A stretch of 64,000 nt of DNA from Streptomyces olindensis (GTDB taxonomy: Bacteria; Actinomycetota; Actinomycetes; Streptomycetales; Streptomycetaceae). Positions 24,696 to 33,102 of the stretch are shown piece after piece. A program made the translations under genes and the position numbers. The first letter of the stretch is position 1; the number at the start of each line of letters is the position of its first letter. The notes under the pieces were generated by a model, which saw nothing but the letters and a program-made list of their open reading frames with translations, made no database searches and was not told the origin of the DNA. Location of the stretch: NCBI GenBank assembly GCA_000696115.1, contig JJOH01000108.1, positions 88,448 through 152,447 of the forward strand, written 5' to 3'.

Positions 24696-25874
24696 ATGTC
24701 CGGCCCCCTGCTGTCCCTCACCTGGACCGACCACGTCACCGGCCGGCGGGGCTTCCTGGTCGTCGACCGGCTGGTGCGCGGAGTCGCCAGCGGCGGTCTG
24801 CGGATGCGTCCGGGCTGCACCCTGGACGAGGTCGCCGGCCTGGCCCGCGGCATGACCGTGAAGGAGGCCCTGCACTACGACCCCGGCAGCCGCTACGTCC
24901 CGCTCGGCGGCGCGAAGGGCGGCATCGACTGCGACCCGCGGGATCCGGAGGCGTACCCGCTGCTGGTGCGCTACCTGCGCGCCATGCGGCCGTACGTCGA
25001 GGGCCTGTGGACGACGGGCGAGGACCTCGGCCTCAGTCAGGACCTGGTGGACCTGGCCGCCGCCGAGGCGGGGCTGGTCTCCTCGATCCAGGCCGTGTAC
25101 CCGCTGCTCGACGACGAGTCCGAGGCCCGGCGGCGGCTCGCGGACGCGTTCGCGGTCGAGGTGGACGGCATCGGCCTGGACGAGTTGGTCGGCGGCTGCG
25201 GTGTGGCCGAGGCGGCCCTCACGGCCCTGGACCGGGCGGGCCTGCCGTACGCGGGCACCCGGGTCGCCCTCCAGGGGTTCGGCACCATGGGCGGGGCCAC
25301 CGCGCGTTTCCTCACGCGCGCGGGGCTCACGATCGTGGCGGTGGCCGACATCAAGGGCACGATCGCCAACCCGGCGGGCCTCGACGTCGAGGCGCTGCTC
25401 GCCGCGCGGGACGCCCACGGCACCGTGGACCGTTCGGCGCTGCGGCCGGGCGACCGCGACCTGCCGGGCGACGCCTGGCTGTCGGCCGACGCGGAGGTGC
25501 TGGTGCCGGCGGCGGTCTCGTACGCGATCGACGCCGGGAACCAGGGGCGGATCACCGCCCGTTGGGTTGTCGAGGCGGCCAACATGCCGGTACGGCCGGA
25601 GGCGGAGCCGCTGCTGGCCGCGCGCGGGGTGACGGTACTGCCGGACGTCGTGGTGAACTCCGGCACGAACGCCTGGTGGTGGTGGACGCTGTTCGGGGAC
25701 ATCGGCGCGGACGCCGAGGAGGCGTTCGCGTACACGCGCCGCTCGATGCGGGCCCTGGTCGAGCTGATGCTCGCCCGCGCGCGGGCCGAGGGGACGACGC
25801 CCCGGGCCGCTGCCCACGCGATCGCCGCGGACCGGCTGCCGGTGATCGCGGAGCGGTTCGGCTGGTACCGCTGA
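24696..25874 (+). CDS. Glu/Leu/Phe/Val dehydrogenase-family enzyme
   Basis: A 392-residue NAD(P)-dependent amino-acid dehydrogenase. The dimerisation domain has GGLRMRPGCTLDEVAGLARGMTVK and the catalytic-lysine motif PLGGAKGGIDCD; the Rossmann domain has VALQGFGTMGGATARFL. Closest in appearance to glutamate or leucine/phenylalanine/valine dehydrogenases, with a WWWWTLFG C-terminal segment. It oxidatively deaminates an amino acid to a 2-oxoacid. GAAGGAG precedes the ATG, and the TetR gene follows after 75 bases. Substrate not decided. Confidence 0.87.
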   Translation: MSGPLLSLTWTDHVTGRRGFLVVDRLVRGVASGGLRMRPGCTLDEVAGLARGMTVKEALHYDPGSRYVPLGGAKGGIDCDPRDPEAYPLLVRYLRAMRPYVEGLWTTGEDLGLSQDLVDLAAAEAGLVSSIQAVYPLLDDESEARRRLADAFAVEVDGIGLDELVGGCGVAEAALTALDRAGLPYAGTRVALQGFGTMGGATARFLTRAGLTIVAVADIKGTIANPAGLDVEALLAARDAHGTVDRSALRPGDRDLPGDAWLSADAEVLVPAAVSYAIDAGNQGRITARWVVEAANMPVRPEAEPLLAARGVTVLPDVVVNSGTNAWWWWTLFGDIGADAEEAFAYTRRSMRALVELMLARARAEGTTPRAAAHAIAADRLPVIAERFGWYR

Positions 25875-25949
25875 GGCGGTCGCGCAGCCTGTGCCGGACC
25901 GGCCGGATCCGCACGTCGGGGCCCGGCGGTGCGTGGGTAGGGTGACGGC

Positions 25950-26570
25950 GTGACGAGAGTCCGGTTGAGCGTGGCGGAACGGCGCGGTGAGCTGCTGCGG
26001 GCCGCCATCGAGCAGATCGAGGCCCGGGGCGTGGCGGCGGTCAGGATCGCCGACGTGGCCTCGGCGCTCGGGGTGAGCAACGCGCTGGTGCTCTACCACT
26101 TCTCGACGAAGGAGCAGTTGGTCGCCGCCGCGTTCCGGCACGCGGCCGAGGCCGACCTCGCGCACCTGCGCAAGCTGCTCGGCCGCCGTACGTCGGCGCT
26201 GCGCCGGCTGCGGTCGGCCGTGCGGTGGTACGCCCCCACCGGCCAGGCCAAGGGCTGGCGACTGTGGATCGAGGGCTGGGCGGCGGCGCTGCGCGAGCCC
26301 GCGCTGCGGGAGGTCGCCCAGGACCTCGACCGGCAGTGGAAGGCGGCCATCGCCGAGGTCATCGCGGAGGGAGTGGCGGCGGGCGAGTTCCGCTGCCCGG
26401 ACCCGCACGGCACGGCCCTGCGCCTCACCGCCCTCCTCGACGGCCTCGCCGTCCAGCTGACGTCCTACGCCGGCGCGGTGCCGCGGGCGCGGGCACAGCA
26501 GTGGACGGACGAGGCGCTGGCACGCGAACTGGGCCTGGAGGGGCAGGCGCTGCCGCCCCCGGGGCAGTAG
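25950..26570 (+). CDS. TetR-family regulator (BetI-like)
   Basis: A 206-residue TetR regulator with the helix-turn-helix at residues ~10-55 (LLRAAIEQIEARGVAAVRIADVASALGVSNALVLYHF) and a ligand domain resembling BetI-type C-termini (WRLWIEGWAAALREPALREV). GTG start. It follows the amino-acid dehydrogenase gene and probably controls it through the palindrome at 24657. Effector unknown. Confidence 0.87.
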   Translation: MTRVRLSVAERRGELLRAAIEQIEARGVAAVRIADVASALGVSNALVLYHFSTKEQLVAAAFRHAAEADLAHLRKLLGRRTSALRRLRSAVRWYAPTGQAKGWRLWIEGWAAALREPALREVAQDLDRQWKAAIAEVIAEGVAAGEFRCPDPHGTALRLTALLDGLAVQLTSYAGAVPRARAQQWTDEALARELGLEGQALPPPGQ

Positions 26571-26583
26571 GCCACCGTGGAGC

Positions 26584-26613
26584 GGGCCGCGCCGGCGTCC
26601 GCCGACGCGGCCC
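26584..26613. terminator. Shared hairpin between TetR and GDSL genes
   Basis: GGGCCGCG-CCGGCG and CGCCG-ACGCGGCCC form a long, nearly perfect stem between the convergent genes, suitable for termination from both sides. Confidence 0.65.
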
Positions 26614-26676
26614 TCCCCGCGAAAGGCCCTTTCACGCCACCGAGGCTCAGGCCACGGAAGCCCAAGCCCCGGAAGC

Positions 26677-27495
26677 TCACGCCACCGAGGCGATCCGCAT
26701 CCTGATGTCGTCCGGTGACAGCGCCCCCTTGGCCGTCACATGGTCGCCGGACGACTCCCCGCGCAGCCGGCGTCCGATCCACGGCACCAGGAACTCGCGC
26801 GCCCAGTGGACGTCGTCCCGCCGGATGTCGAGGGTGCCGCGCGGCGGCAGCGGGGGCCACTCCTGCTCGGGGTCGGCCGGCACGTCCAGGCCGAGTACCT
26901 GGCCCGCGCGGAGCGCCACGCGCGTGTGCCCCTCGGGCGACAGGTGCAGCCGGTCGGCGTCCCAGGCCCTGCGGTCCTGCACGCTGCGCAGCGACCACAG
27001 GTCGAGGACCGGGCAACCGTACCGGTCGGCGATGGCCCGGACGTGCCCGTTGTAGGTGGCGATCTTGCCGCGCAGGTGCTTGAGCACGGGCATGCCCCGC
27101 GTGTCGAAGCCGGTCGTCACCATCACCGTGCCGGCCACGGCGGTGAGCTGTGCGACCGCCCGCTCGAAGCGCTCGGCCACCTCGTCGGGGTCCGTGCCGG
27201 GCCGGAGGATGTCGTTGCCCCCGGCGCAGAACGAGACGAGGTCCGGGGCCATGTCGACGGCCCGCGGCACCTGGTCCGCCACGATCTGGTCGAGGAGTTT
27301 TCCGCGTACGGCGAGGTTGGTGTACTGGAAGTCGCCCTCGGGCCGGAGGTCGGCGAGCAGGACGGCGAACCGGTCGGCCCAGCCGACGAACGCCCCGTCG
27401 GGGCCGGGATCACCGACGCCCTCGGTGAAGCTGTCCCCCACCGCCACGTACGACCCGATCACTGCTCTGCTGTCACTCTTCGAATCGTCTGCCAC
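26677..27495 (-). CDS. SGNH/GDSL-family hydrolase
   Basis: A 272-residue cytoplasmic SGNH esterase/lipase-like hydrolase. Block I is YVAVGDSFTEGVGDP with the nucleophile S22, block III is CAGGNDIL, and the catalytic Asp-His block is DRLHLSPEGHTRVA. No signal peptide is present. These motifs define the fold but not the substrate. Start GTG at 27495 has only weak Shine-Dalgarno support. It is monocistronic by position, 112 bases from the next gene. Confidence 0.87.
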   Translation of the reverse strand: MADDSKSDSRAVIGSYVAVGDSFTEGVGDPGPDGAFVGWADRFAVLLADLRPEGDFQYTNLAVRGKLLDQIVADQVPRAVDMAPDLVSFCAGGNDILRPGTDPDEVAERFERAVAQLTAVAGTVMVTTGFDTRGMPVLKHLRGKIATYNGHVRAIADRYGCPVLDLWSLRSVQDRRAWDADRLHLSPEGHTRVALRAGQVLGLDVPADPEQEWPPLPPRGTLDIRRDDVHWAREFLVPWIGRRLRGESSGDHVTAKGALSPDDIRMRIASVA

Positions 27496-27607
27496 AGCCG
27501 TTCATGATTCACCCTCGAATGTGACCTACGCGACCGTAGGAAAGGGTTGACGGGCGGTGAGATAAGCCACTCCCAAAGTGTTCGCCAACTCCGGAATAGG
27601 CTGCCCG

Positions 27608-28324
27608 TCAGGGATGTTCCGGGGCAAGCCGCCAGACCCGGAAGTCAGTGATTCGGAAATGGCTCCACACGGTCCGGAAGGCGAAGTGCCCGCCGGTGTA
27701 CGGCTGAGGGTCGGTGTAGCCGAAGACGAGCCGCCCGTTGTTCCACCACCTGACCGTGGAGCCGTCGGAGACGATCCGGACCCGGTTCGGCTCGTTCGGG
27801 ACGAGCAGCGGCTCGGTGTAGTCGAGGACCAGGGGGCGGACGCCGGGCTCGCCGACGTAACGGCGCAGCCGGGTCGTGGTGTTGTAGTTGGCGCCGTAGC
27901 CGGCGTAGTACGTCGTGAGGTGGTCGTACTCGTCGAGGGCCCCGCCGCGGGGCGTCGCGAAGAGGTCGTCCGGGGAGCGGACGTCGGTGGCGTTCCAGAA
28001 GTTGTTGAGGTCCGAGACCCGGTCGTTGGCCCGGCCCTCGGAGACGGGAGTGGCGGTGTAGGCGAGGACGTACGGGCCCTCCAGCCGCTGCCTGAACCAG
28101 ACCGTCGCCCCGCTCGGCACGTCGATCTCCAGGACGCCGCGGGAGGCGGTGACGGTGCCGCCGTCCTGCAGTTCGGTCGCCCACCGGGTCAGGCCGTGGC
28201 GGAAGTCGTCGTGGGCGATGAGCCGGCGGTGCCGGGGCGCGGCGCTCGCGTTCGCCGTCGGGGCGAGGGCCGCGAGGGCCGCTCCGGCGGCCAGGGCTCC
28301 GAACGTTCTGCGGGTGGTCGGCAC
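27608..28324 (-). CDS. Tat-exported DUF6250-like (concanavalin-type) protein
   Basis: A 238-residue secreted protein. The start MPTTRRTFGALAAG is a Tat signal peptide (TRRTFGA) cleaved after an Ala-rich stretch near residue 30. The mature part (DDFRHGLTRWATELQDGGTVTASRGVLEID ... HFAFRTVWSHFRITDFRVWR) looks like a jelly-roll carbohydrate-binding/lyase-type domain of the DUF6250 family. GAAGGAG is just upstream of the ATG. A LacI-type half-palindrome 18 bases before the start suggests sugar-responsive control. Catalytic role unproven. Confidence 0.8.
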   Translation of the reverse strand: MPTTRRTFGALAAGAALAALAPTANASAAPRHRRLIAHDDFRHGLTRWATELQDGGTVTASRGVLEIDVPSGATVWFRQRLEGPYVLAYTATPVSEGRANDRVSDLNNFWNATDVRSPDDLFATPRGGALDEYDHLTTYYAGYGANYNTTTRLRRYVGEPGVRPLVLDYTEPLLVPNEPNRVRIVSDGSTVRWWNNGRLVFGYTDPQPYTGGHFAFRTVWSHFRITDFRVWRLAPEHP

Positions 28325-28341
28325 GGGACACAGCTCCTTCA

Positions 28342-28355
28342 GAAAGCGCTTGCAC
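28342..28355 (-). promoter_or_regulatory. LacI-family operator-like site
   Basis: GAAAGCGCTTGCAC contains the AAGCGCTT core typical of LacI/GalR sites that control polysaccharide genes in Streptomyces. It lies 18 bases upstream of the Tat-exported protein gene, so a repressor there would block initiation or elongation. Confidence 0.55.
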
Positions 28356-28420
28356 TCTCGACGGGATCACTGTGTCCCAACTGCCGCCCTCTGTCGATCC
28401 CTTGAGCCGGTCGACGGGCG

Positions 28421-28460
28421 CGCACACCGAAGTCCGGACGCGCACACCGAAGGCCGGACC
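28421..28460. repeat. 20-bp direct repeat
   Basis: CGCACACCGAAGTCCGGACG at 28421-28440 is followed at once by CGCACACCGAAGGCCGGACC at 28441-28460; the second copy supplies the left arm of the terminator downstream of the M23 peptidase gene. Confidence 0.7.
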
Positions 28461-28483
28461 CGGGGATCGAGGTCCGGCCTTCG
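28448..28483 (-). terminator. Terminator of the M23 peptidase gene
   Basis: CGAAGGCCGGACC and GGTCCGGCCTTCG form a 13-bp perfect stem with a 10-base loop, 32 bases after the M23 gene stop. Confidence 0.8.
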
Positions 28484-28515
28484 ATGGCGTGTCAGGCAGG
28501 TGGTCGTGCGGTCGG

Positions 28516-29439
28516 TCAGCCGACGGAGACGCCGTGCGAGCGCAGGAAGGCGACCGGGTCCACGTCCGAGCCGTAGCCCGGCGCGGTGCGGATCTCGAAG
28601 TGCAGGTGCGGTCCGGTGACGTTGCCGGTGGCGCCGGAGAGGCCGACCTGCTGCCCGGCGGACACGGTCTGGCCGGCCGAGACGGAGAGCTGGGACAGGT
28701 GGGCGTACTGGGCGTAGTGGCCGTCGTTCAGCTTGATGACGACCTGGTTGCCGTACGCACCGCCCCAGCCGGCGGAGACGACCGTGCCCGCGCCGACGGC
28801 CTTGAGGGAGGTGCCGGTCGGGACGACGAAGTCGACGCCGGTGTGGTAGCCGCTGGACCACATGCTGCCGGACATGCGGTACGGGGTGCCGACGGTGGCA
28901 CCGTCCACCGGGGAGCTGTAGCCACTGGCGTTGCTCTCGGCGGCCGGCTTGGCGGCGGCCGGCTTCGGGGCAGTCTCCGCCTTCGCGGACGACTCGGCCG
29001 CAGCGGGCTTCTTCGCCGGCTTCTCGGCCGAGGCCTTCGGCACGGACGGCGCCTTGGGCGCGCTCGTCGCCGCCTTCTTGCCGATCGAGAGCTTCAGGCC
29101 GGGGTGGATCAGCGACGGGTCGTCGCCGACGGCGTCGCGGTTGTCCGAGTAGAGCTTCTTCCAGCCACCGCTGACGTTCTGCTCGTCGGCGATCTTCGCG
29201 AGATAGTCACCGGCCTTCACGGTGTACGTGCGCGCGCCCGTGGCCTTTTCCGGAGCCTTCTTCTCGGCGGCCGGAGCGGACTGGACGGCCTTTTCCGGGG
29301 CCGACTGCGGGGTGGCGGCGTGGGCGCCGGCGGCCCCCATGAGCGGAAGGGCGAGAGCGGCCCCGCCGGTTCCGGCGACGGCGATGGAGCGGGTGAAACG
29401 CTGGGTCTTCGGGCGGCGGTGCTTACCCTTCGCGGGCAT
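28516..29439 (-). CDS. Secreted LysM/M23 cell-wall endopeptidase
   Basis: A 307-residue secreted peptidoglycan hydrolase. A basic N-terminus and hydrophobic stretch ending AHAA form the signal peptide; a LysM domain follows (TYTVKAGDYLAKIADEQ ... LIHPGLKLSIG, ~70-118); then a Lys/Ala/Pro linker; then an M23 domain (~175-305) with HTGVDFVVPTGT, and HLHFEIRTAPG carrying the zinc ligands. It cuts peptide cross-links in the wall. GGAGAGGA precedes the ATG. A c-di-AMP riboswitch lies in its leader, consistent with control of wall hydrolases by c-di-AMP in Streptomyces. Confidence 0.94.
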   Translation of the reverse strand: MPAKGKHRRPKTQRFTRSIAVAGTGGAALALPLMGAAGAHAATPQSAPEKAVQSAPAAEKKAPEKATGARTYTVKAGDYLAKIADEQNVSGGWKKLYSDNRDAVGDDPSLIHPGLKLSIGKKAATSAPKAPSVPKASAEKPAKKPAAAESSAKAETAPKPAAAKPAAESNASGYSSPVDGATVGTPYRMSGSMWSSGYHTGVDFVVPTGTSLKAVGAGTVVSAGWGGAYGNQVVIKLNDGHYAQYAHLSQLSVSAGQTVSAGQQVGLSGATGNVTGPHLHFEIRTAPGYGSDVDPVAFLRSHGVSVG

Positions 29440-29454
29440 GGCGAATTCCTCTCC

Positions 29455-29595
29455 GGCGCCTACGAGGTGAGCTGTCGGGTGCGGGCTGGAGATGCCCGGC
29501 CGCGCCGAGGCGCGGCTTAACCCCAAGCCGTTCCGGGAACCGGAACAGGCGTCGTACCTGTGGGTCCCCCGCTCCTGCCGTACACGGGTCAGTGT
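29455..29595 (-). promoter_or_regulatory. ydaO-type c-di-AMP riboswitch
   Basis: The minus strand has the conserved blocks in order: GCGGGGGACCCAC, TTGGGGTTAAGCCGCG, CCGGGCATCTCCAGCCC, and GCACCCGACAGCTCACCTCG. These are the hallmark conserved segments of the ydaO/yuaA class. It sits directly upstream of the M23 peptidase, which is a known class of target genes; c-di-AMP binding normally turns expression off. The outer stem boundaries are approximate. Confidence 0.92.
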
Positions 29596-29914
29596 GTGCG
29601 GGCTCCGGGCGGCGGCAGGATTAGGCGTCCGTCCGGATTGGTGTGGAACGTAAGCGACCAAGACGCAACGGGACAAGCTTGCGGTTGCCTGTGACGGCGT
29701 TTTTCTTGACGCGCCGCCACATTTCCCGTCACCGAGCGTGGATTACCGATCTCCCGCTTTCCGCAATGACCCTGAATAGCGCCGGAATTACGTGAACATG
29801 GCGACAACGGATCGTCACGAATATGACGATGGTCACGCGCCCCGACCTCATCTCCTTTACGATCGGGGCACGTTATATCCAAACGACCGAAGCGACCTAT
29901 TCGGACAAGAACGA
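29596..29914. other. Promoter region of the M23 gene
   Basis: About 320 bases with no gene. It contains the presumed promoter of the riboswitch leader and a 7-bp inverted repeat ATCGTCA-N6-TGACGAT at 29811-29830 of unknown role. Confidence 0.4.
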
Positions 29915-31990
29915 CTACTTCCGCTTAAGACGGACGACCATGGCGTCCAGGTCTCCGCGCAGGCCGACCCGCAGCCCGTGGTGCAGCAGCACGGCACCCC
30001 GGTGAATTTCGCCCGTTTCGAGGCATTCGTACTCCGCTGTGGGGTCGAGGCCCCGCAGCCGCAGCGGCGGCACGGGCTCGCCGTAACGCTGCGCCTGGAG
30101 CCAGGCGAGGACCACGGTCTCGTCACCGAGGACGTACTGCACCGCACTCGAGCCGCCCTCCGGGGGCCGCAGCCGGTAGAGGTCACCGCGCTGCACCACG
30201 GGCCGGATCTCCTTGTAGAGCCCCACCCAGTCCCGCGCCTCGGCGAGCTCCTCGGCCGTCCACTTCGTGAGGTCGCCGCCGACCCCGAGCACCCCGGCCA
30301 TGGCGCTGACGAACCGGAACCGCAGGGAACTGGCCCGGTGGTTGAGCATGGCGTTCGGGCTGTCGGTGACCCAGGCGGCCATCACGCGCGCGGGGTGGAT
30401 CTGGCTGAAACCGTGCTGGATGGCGAGCCGGTCGAGCGGATCGGTGTTGTCCGAGGTCCACACCTGGTCCGTGCGGCTCAGCACGCCGAGGTCGATCCGG
30501 CCGCCGCCGCCCGAGCAGGACTCGAAGGCCACGCCCGGGTGGGCGGCCCGCAGCCGGTCCAGCAGGGCGTACAGGCCGTGCACGTGGTCGACCCAGAGCC
30601 GCTGCGGGTAGGGGTCGCCGGGCCAGCCGGCGTCGGTGAAGCAGCGGTTGAAGTCCCACTTGACGTAGTCGATCGGGGCGCTGGAGAGGAGTCCGTCGAG
30701 CTGCTCCCACAGATACTCCCGGACGTCCTCGCGGGCGAGGTTCAGTACGAGCTGATTGCGGAACTCCGTCCGCTTTCGTCCCGGTTGGTACTGCACCCAG
30801 TCGGGGTGGGCCCGGTACAGCTCGCTGTCCGGGTTGACCATCTCGGGCTCGACCCAGATGCCGAACTGCATGCCGAGGCCGTGCACGTGGTCGGCGAGCG
30901 GCTTCAGCCCGCCGGGGAAGCGGTCGGGATTGGGCGTCCAGTCGCCGAGCCCGGCCCGGTCGCTGGTGCGCGCCCCGAACCAGCCGTCGTCGACCACGAA
31001 CAGCTCGACGCCCATGGCTGCGGCCCGCTCGGCCAGCGCCCGCTGCTGCTCCTCGGAGATGTCGAACTCGGTGGCCTCCCAGGAGTTGAACAGCACCGGC
31101 CGGTCCCGGTCGGCGTCCGGGATGACGTGGGCCCGCTGGTAGGCGTGCCAGGCCCGGCTCGCCCCGCCGAATCCGCCGTCGGTCCAGAGCCCGGCGAAGA
31201 CGGGGGTGGTGTACGACTCCCCCGTGCCCAGCATCAGCAGGCCCGAGTCGTCGTGGCCGGCGCCGCCGGTGATCTGCACGCGCGCGTCCGGGAGTTGGGC
31301 CACGGCGATCCGCCAGGACCCGGACCAGCCCAGGGCGCAGCCGTAGACCTCGCCGCGCTCCTCGGTCGCGCCGGTGTCGAGCGCGACCCACGGCAGGTGC
31401 TGGTGGGAGGTGTGGCCGCGGCGGCTGCCGATGACCTTCTCGCCGTGGGTGAGCGGGGAGCGCGTCAGCCGGGACTCGGCGCCCCAGCGGCCGTGCAGCT
31501 GGGACAGCCGCCAGGTGTCGCGGTCGGGCAGGGTCCAGGTGGCGGAGTCGGCGCGCAGCACCTCGACGGCGGGCCCCCGGTTGGCCAGGGTCACCCAGCG
31601 CTCGACGACGTCCGACGAGGAGCGCATCCGGTAGTGCAGCGTGACGGCCAGGTCGCCGTCGCGGAAGCGGAGCCGCAGCTCACCGTCCTCGGCGTCATGA
31701 CCCTCGTAGGCCCACTCGGTGCCGCGCCGCTCGGCCGTGCGCAGGGACAGGGCGGGCCGGGCGAAACGGGGGCCGCCCTCGACCGGGTACTCCTCGCGCC
31801 CGTCGAGCGGGGACTCGAAGGGCCAGTACTCCGGCAGCGGCCGGACAGCGAGGGCCTCGGCGTCGGCGAGGGCGATCCGGGCGCCCCAGTGGAGGTGCAG
31901 CAGTTCGTGGCGGTCGGTGACGTGGACGGCGTAGCTGCTGGCCGGTCCCGACAGCACCCACGTACGTCCGTCTTCGGAGATCTCCAGCAT
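29915..31990 (-). CDS. Alpha-galactosidase, GH36
   Basis: A 691-residue GH36 enzyme. The N-terminal beta-supersandwich (~1-280) leads to the TIM-barrel, where YVKWDFNR contains the nucleophile Asp and WTSDNTDPLDRL the acid/base Asp; ELFVVDDGWFGAR and FGIWVEPEMVNPDSEL are further family marks. No signal peptide, so it acts inside the cell on imported alpha-galactosides such as melibiose or raffinose. ATG 31990 is supported by GAGGG. A divergent phosphatase gene starts 179 bases away. No transporter is adjacent. Confidence 0.94.
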   Translation of the reverse strand: MLEISEDGRTWVLSGPASSYAVHVTDRHELLHLHWGARIALADAEALAVRPLPEYWPFESPLDGREEYPVEGGPRFARPALSLRTAERRGTEWAYEGHDAEDGELRLRFRDGDLAVTLHYRMRSSSDVVERWVTLANRGPAVEVLRADSATWTLPDRDTWRLSQLHGRWGAESRLTRSPLTHGEKVIGSRRGHTSHQHLPWVALDTGATEERGEVYGCALGWSGSWRIAVAQLPDARVQITGGAGHDDSGLLMLGTGESYTTPVFAGLWTDGGFGGASRAWHAYQRAHVIPDADRDRPVLFNSWEATEFDISEEQQRALAERAAAMGVELFVVDDGWFGARTSDRAGLGDWTPNPDRFPGGLKPLADHVHGLGMQFGIWVEPEMVNPDSELYRAHPDWVQYQPGRKRTEFRNQLVLNLAREDVREYLWEQLDGLLSSAPIDYVKWDFNRCFTDAGWPGDPYPQRLWVDHVHGLYALLDRLRAAHPGVAFESCSGGGGRIDLGVLSRTDQVWTSDNTDPLDRLAIQHGFSQIHPARVMAAWVTDSPNAMLNHRASSLRFRFVSAMAGVLGVGGDLTKWTAEELAEARDWVGLYKEIRPVVQRGDLYRLRPPEGGSSAVQYVLGDETVVLAWLQAQRYGEPVPPLRLRGLDPTAEYECLETGEIHRGAVLLHHGLRVGLRGDLDAMVVRLKRK

Positions 31991-32169
31991 CAAGCCCTCA
32001 CAGATTCGAACAAGCCCGACCAGGTGCGACCAGGCCGCAACATCATCAAGGGCTCGGGGGGCTCCCTGCAACGCCTGTGGACAACTCATTGCCCCAGGCA
32101 GGCATGTCGTATCGTCGAGTGGTGCCCGTCGACGAGCCGCGCCGACGGCGCCGAAGGGGAGGAGCCCTC

Positions 32170-32967
32170 GTGACGCAGCAGGTCCCGTCGACCGAGCCCG
32201 AGCTGGCCGGAGTCCGCAACTTCCGCGATGTGGGCGGGCTGCCGACCGTGGACGGACGGCGGGTGCGGCAGGGAGTGCTGTTCCGCAGCGGCCACCTCGC
32301 CCACGCGACCGGTGAGGACGCCGCCTTCCTGTCCGGCCTGGGCCTGCACACGATCTTCGACTTCCGCAACGCGGCCGACCAGAAGCTCGAAGGGCCGGAT
32401 GTCGAGCTGCCGGGCGTGCGCAATGTGAACCTGCCGCTGAGCGACCCGGCCGACGGCGCCGAGTTCTGGCGGATGGTCCGCGACGGCGATCTGGACCAGC
32501 TGCGCGCGATCCTCTCGGACGGCAAGGGCGCGGACCGCATGATCGCCTCCTACCGCACGATCATCCGGAACCGCACGGCCGAGCACTCCCACGTGCTGCA
32601 CGCGCTCGCCGAGGACAGCGTCCCGGTGCTGATGCACTGCGCGGCGGGCAAGGACCGCGCGGGCCTGTCCATCGCGGTGACGCTGCTCGCGCTGGGCGTC
32701 GAGCGGGAGGCGATCGTCGAGGACTACCTGAAGTCCAATGCCAAGCACCGCCGTTACAAGGTGTACCGCAGCAGCTCCCACGCCTCGGCCTACTCCCCCG
32801 AGGTCATGGAACTGCTCAGCCCGCTCTTCGACGCGCGCGCCGAGTACCTCACGGCCGCCTTCGACACCATCGAGGAGACGTGGGGCGGTGTCGACCCCTA
32901 CCTGGAGAAGGGTCTGAAGCTCGCCCCGGAGACCCGGGAGCTGCTGCGCGAGCGGCTCCTCGACTGA
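32170..32967 (+). CDS. Tyrosine-protein phosphatase-like protein (Y_phosphatase3)
   Basis: A 265-residue low-complexity-free phosphatase. The active-site loop HCAAGKDRAGLSIAV matches HCxxGKDRTG, the lipid/tyrosine phosphatase signature of the DUF-type Y_phosphatase3 group. N-terminal VRNFRDVGGLPTVDGRRVRQGVLFRSGHL is typical. The GTG at 32170 is chosen because GGGGAGGAG is 6 bases upstream; earlier start codons add an unrelated Arg-rich segment. The substrate could be a phosphoprotein, a phosphoinositide or a phosphosugar. Confidence 0.88.
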   Translation: MTQQVPSTEPELAGVRNFRDVGGLPTVDGRRVRQGVLFRSGHLAHATGEDAAFLSGLGLHTIFDFRNAADQKLEGPDVELPGVRNVNLPLSDPADGAEFWRMVRDGDLDQLRAILSDGKGADRMIASYRTIIRNRTAEHSHVLHALAEDSVPVLMHCAAGKDRAGLSIAVTLLALGVEREAIVEDYLKSNAKHRRYKVYRSSSHASAYSPEVMELLSPLFDARAEYLTAAFDTIEETWGGVDPYLEKGLKLAPETRELLRERLLD

Positions 32968-32982
32968 GGCGCCGGCCGGCGG

Positions 32983-33102
32983 CTACTTGGCGCCCACCTC
33001 GAACAGCAGGTAGACGAACGCGGCGAAGACGTGCCCCAGGATGAGGTAGATGAACAGCCGCACCCACAGGGCGCGCGGGAACTTCTCCTCCATGTCCCTC
33101 AC
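32983..33102 (-). CDS. DUF6126-like membrane microprotein
   Basis: A 39-residue protein (GTG start 33102, or 36 residues from ATG 33093). A short charged N-terminus (MEEKFPRALW) leads into a single hydrophobic helix (IYLILGHVFAAFVYLLFEVG), so it is an inner-membrane single-pass peptide. The GTG overlaps the stop of the XRE-cupin gene in GTGA, so the two are coupled. Homologues of the same size sit beside such regulators next to hopanoid genes; the function is unknown. Confidence 0.75.
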   Translation of the reverse strand: MRDMEEKFPRALWVRLFIYLILGHVFAAFVYLLFEVGAK

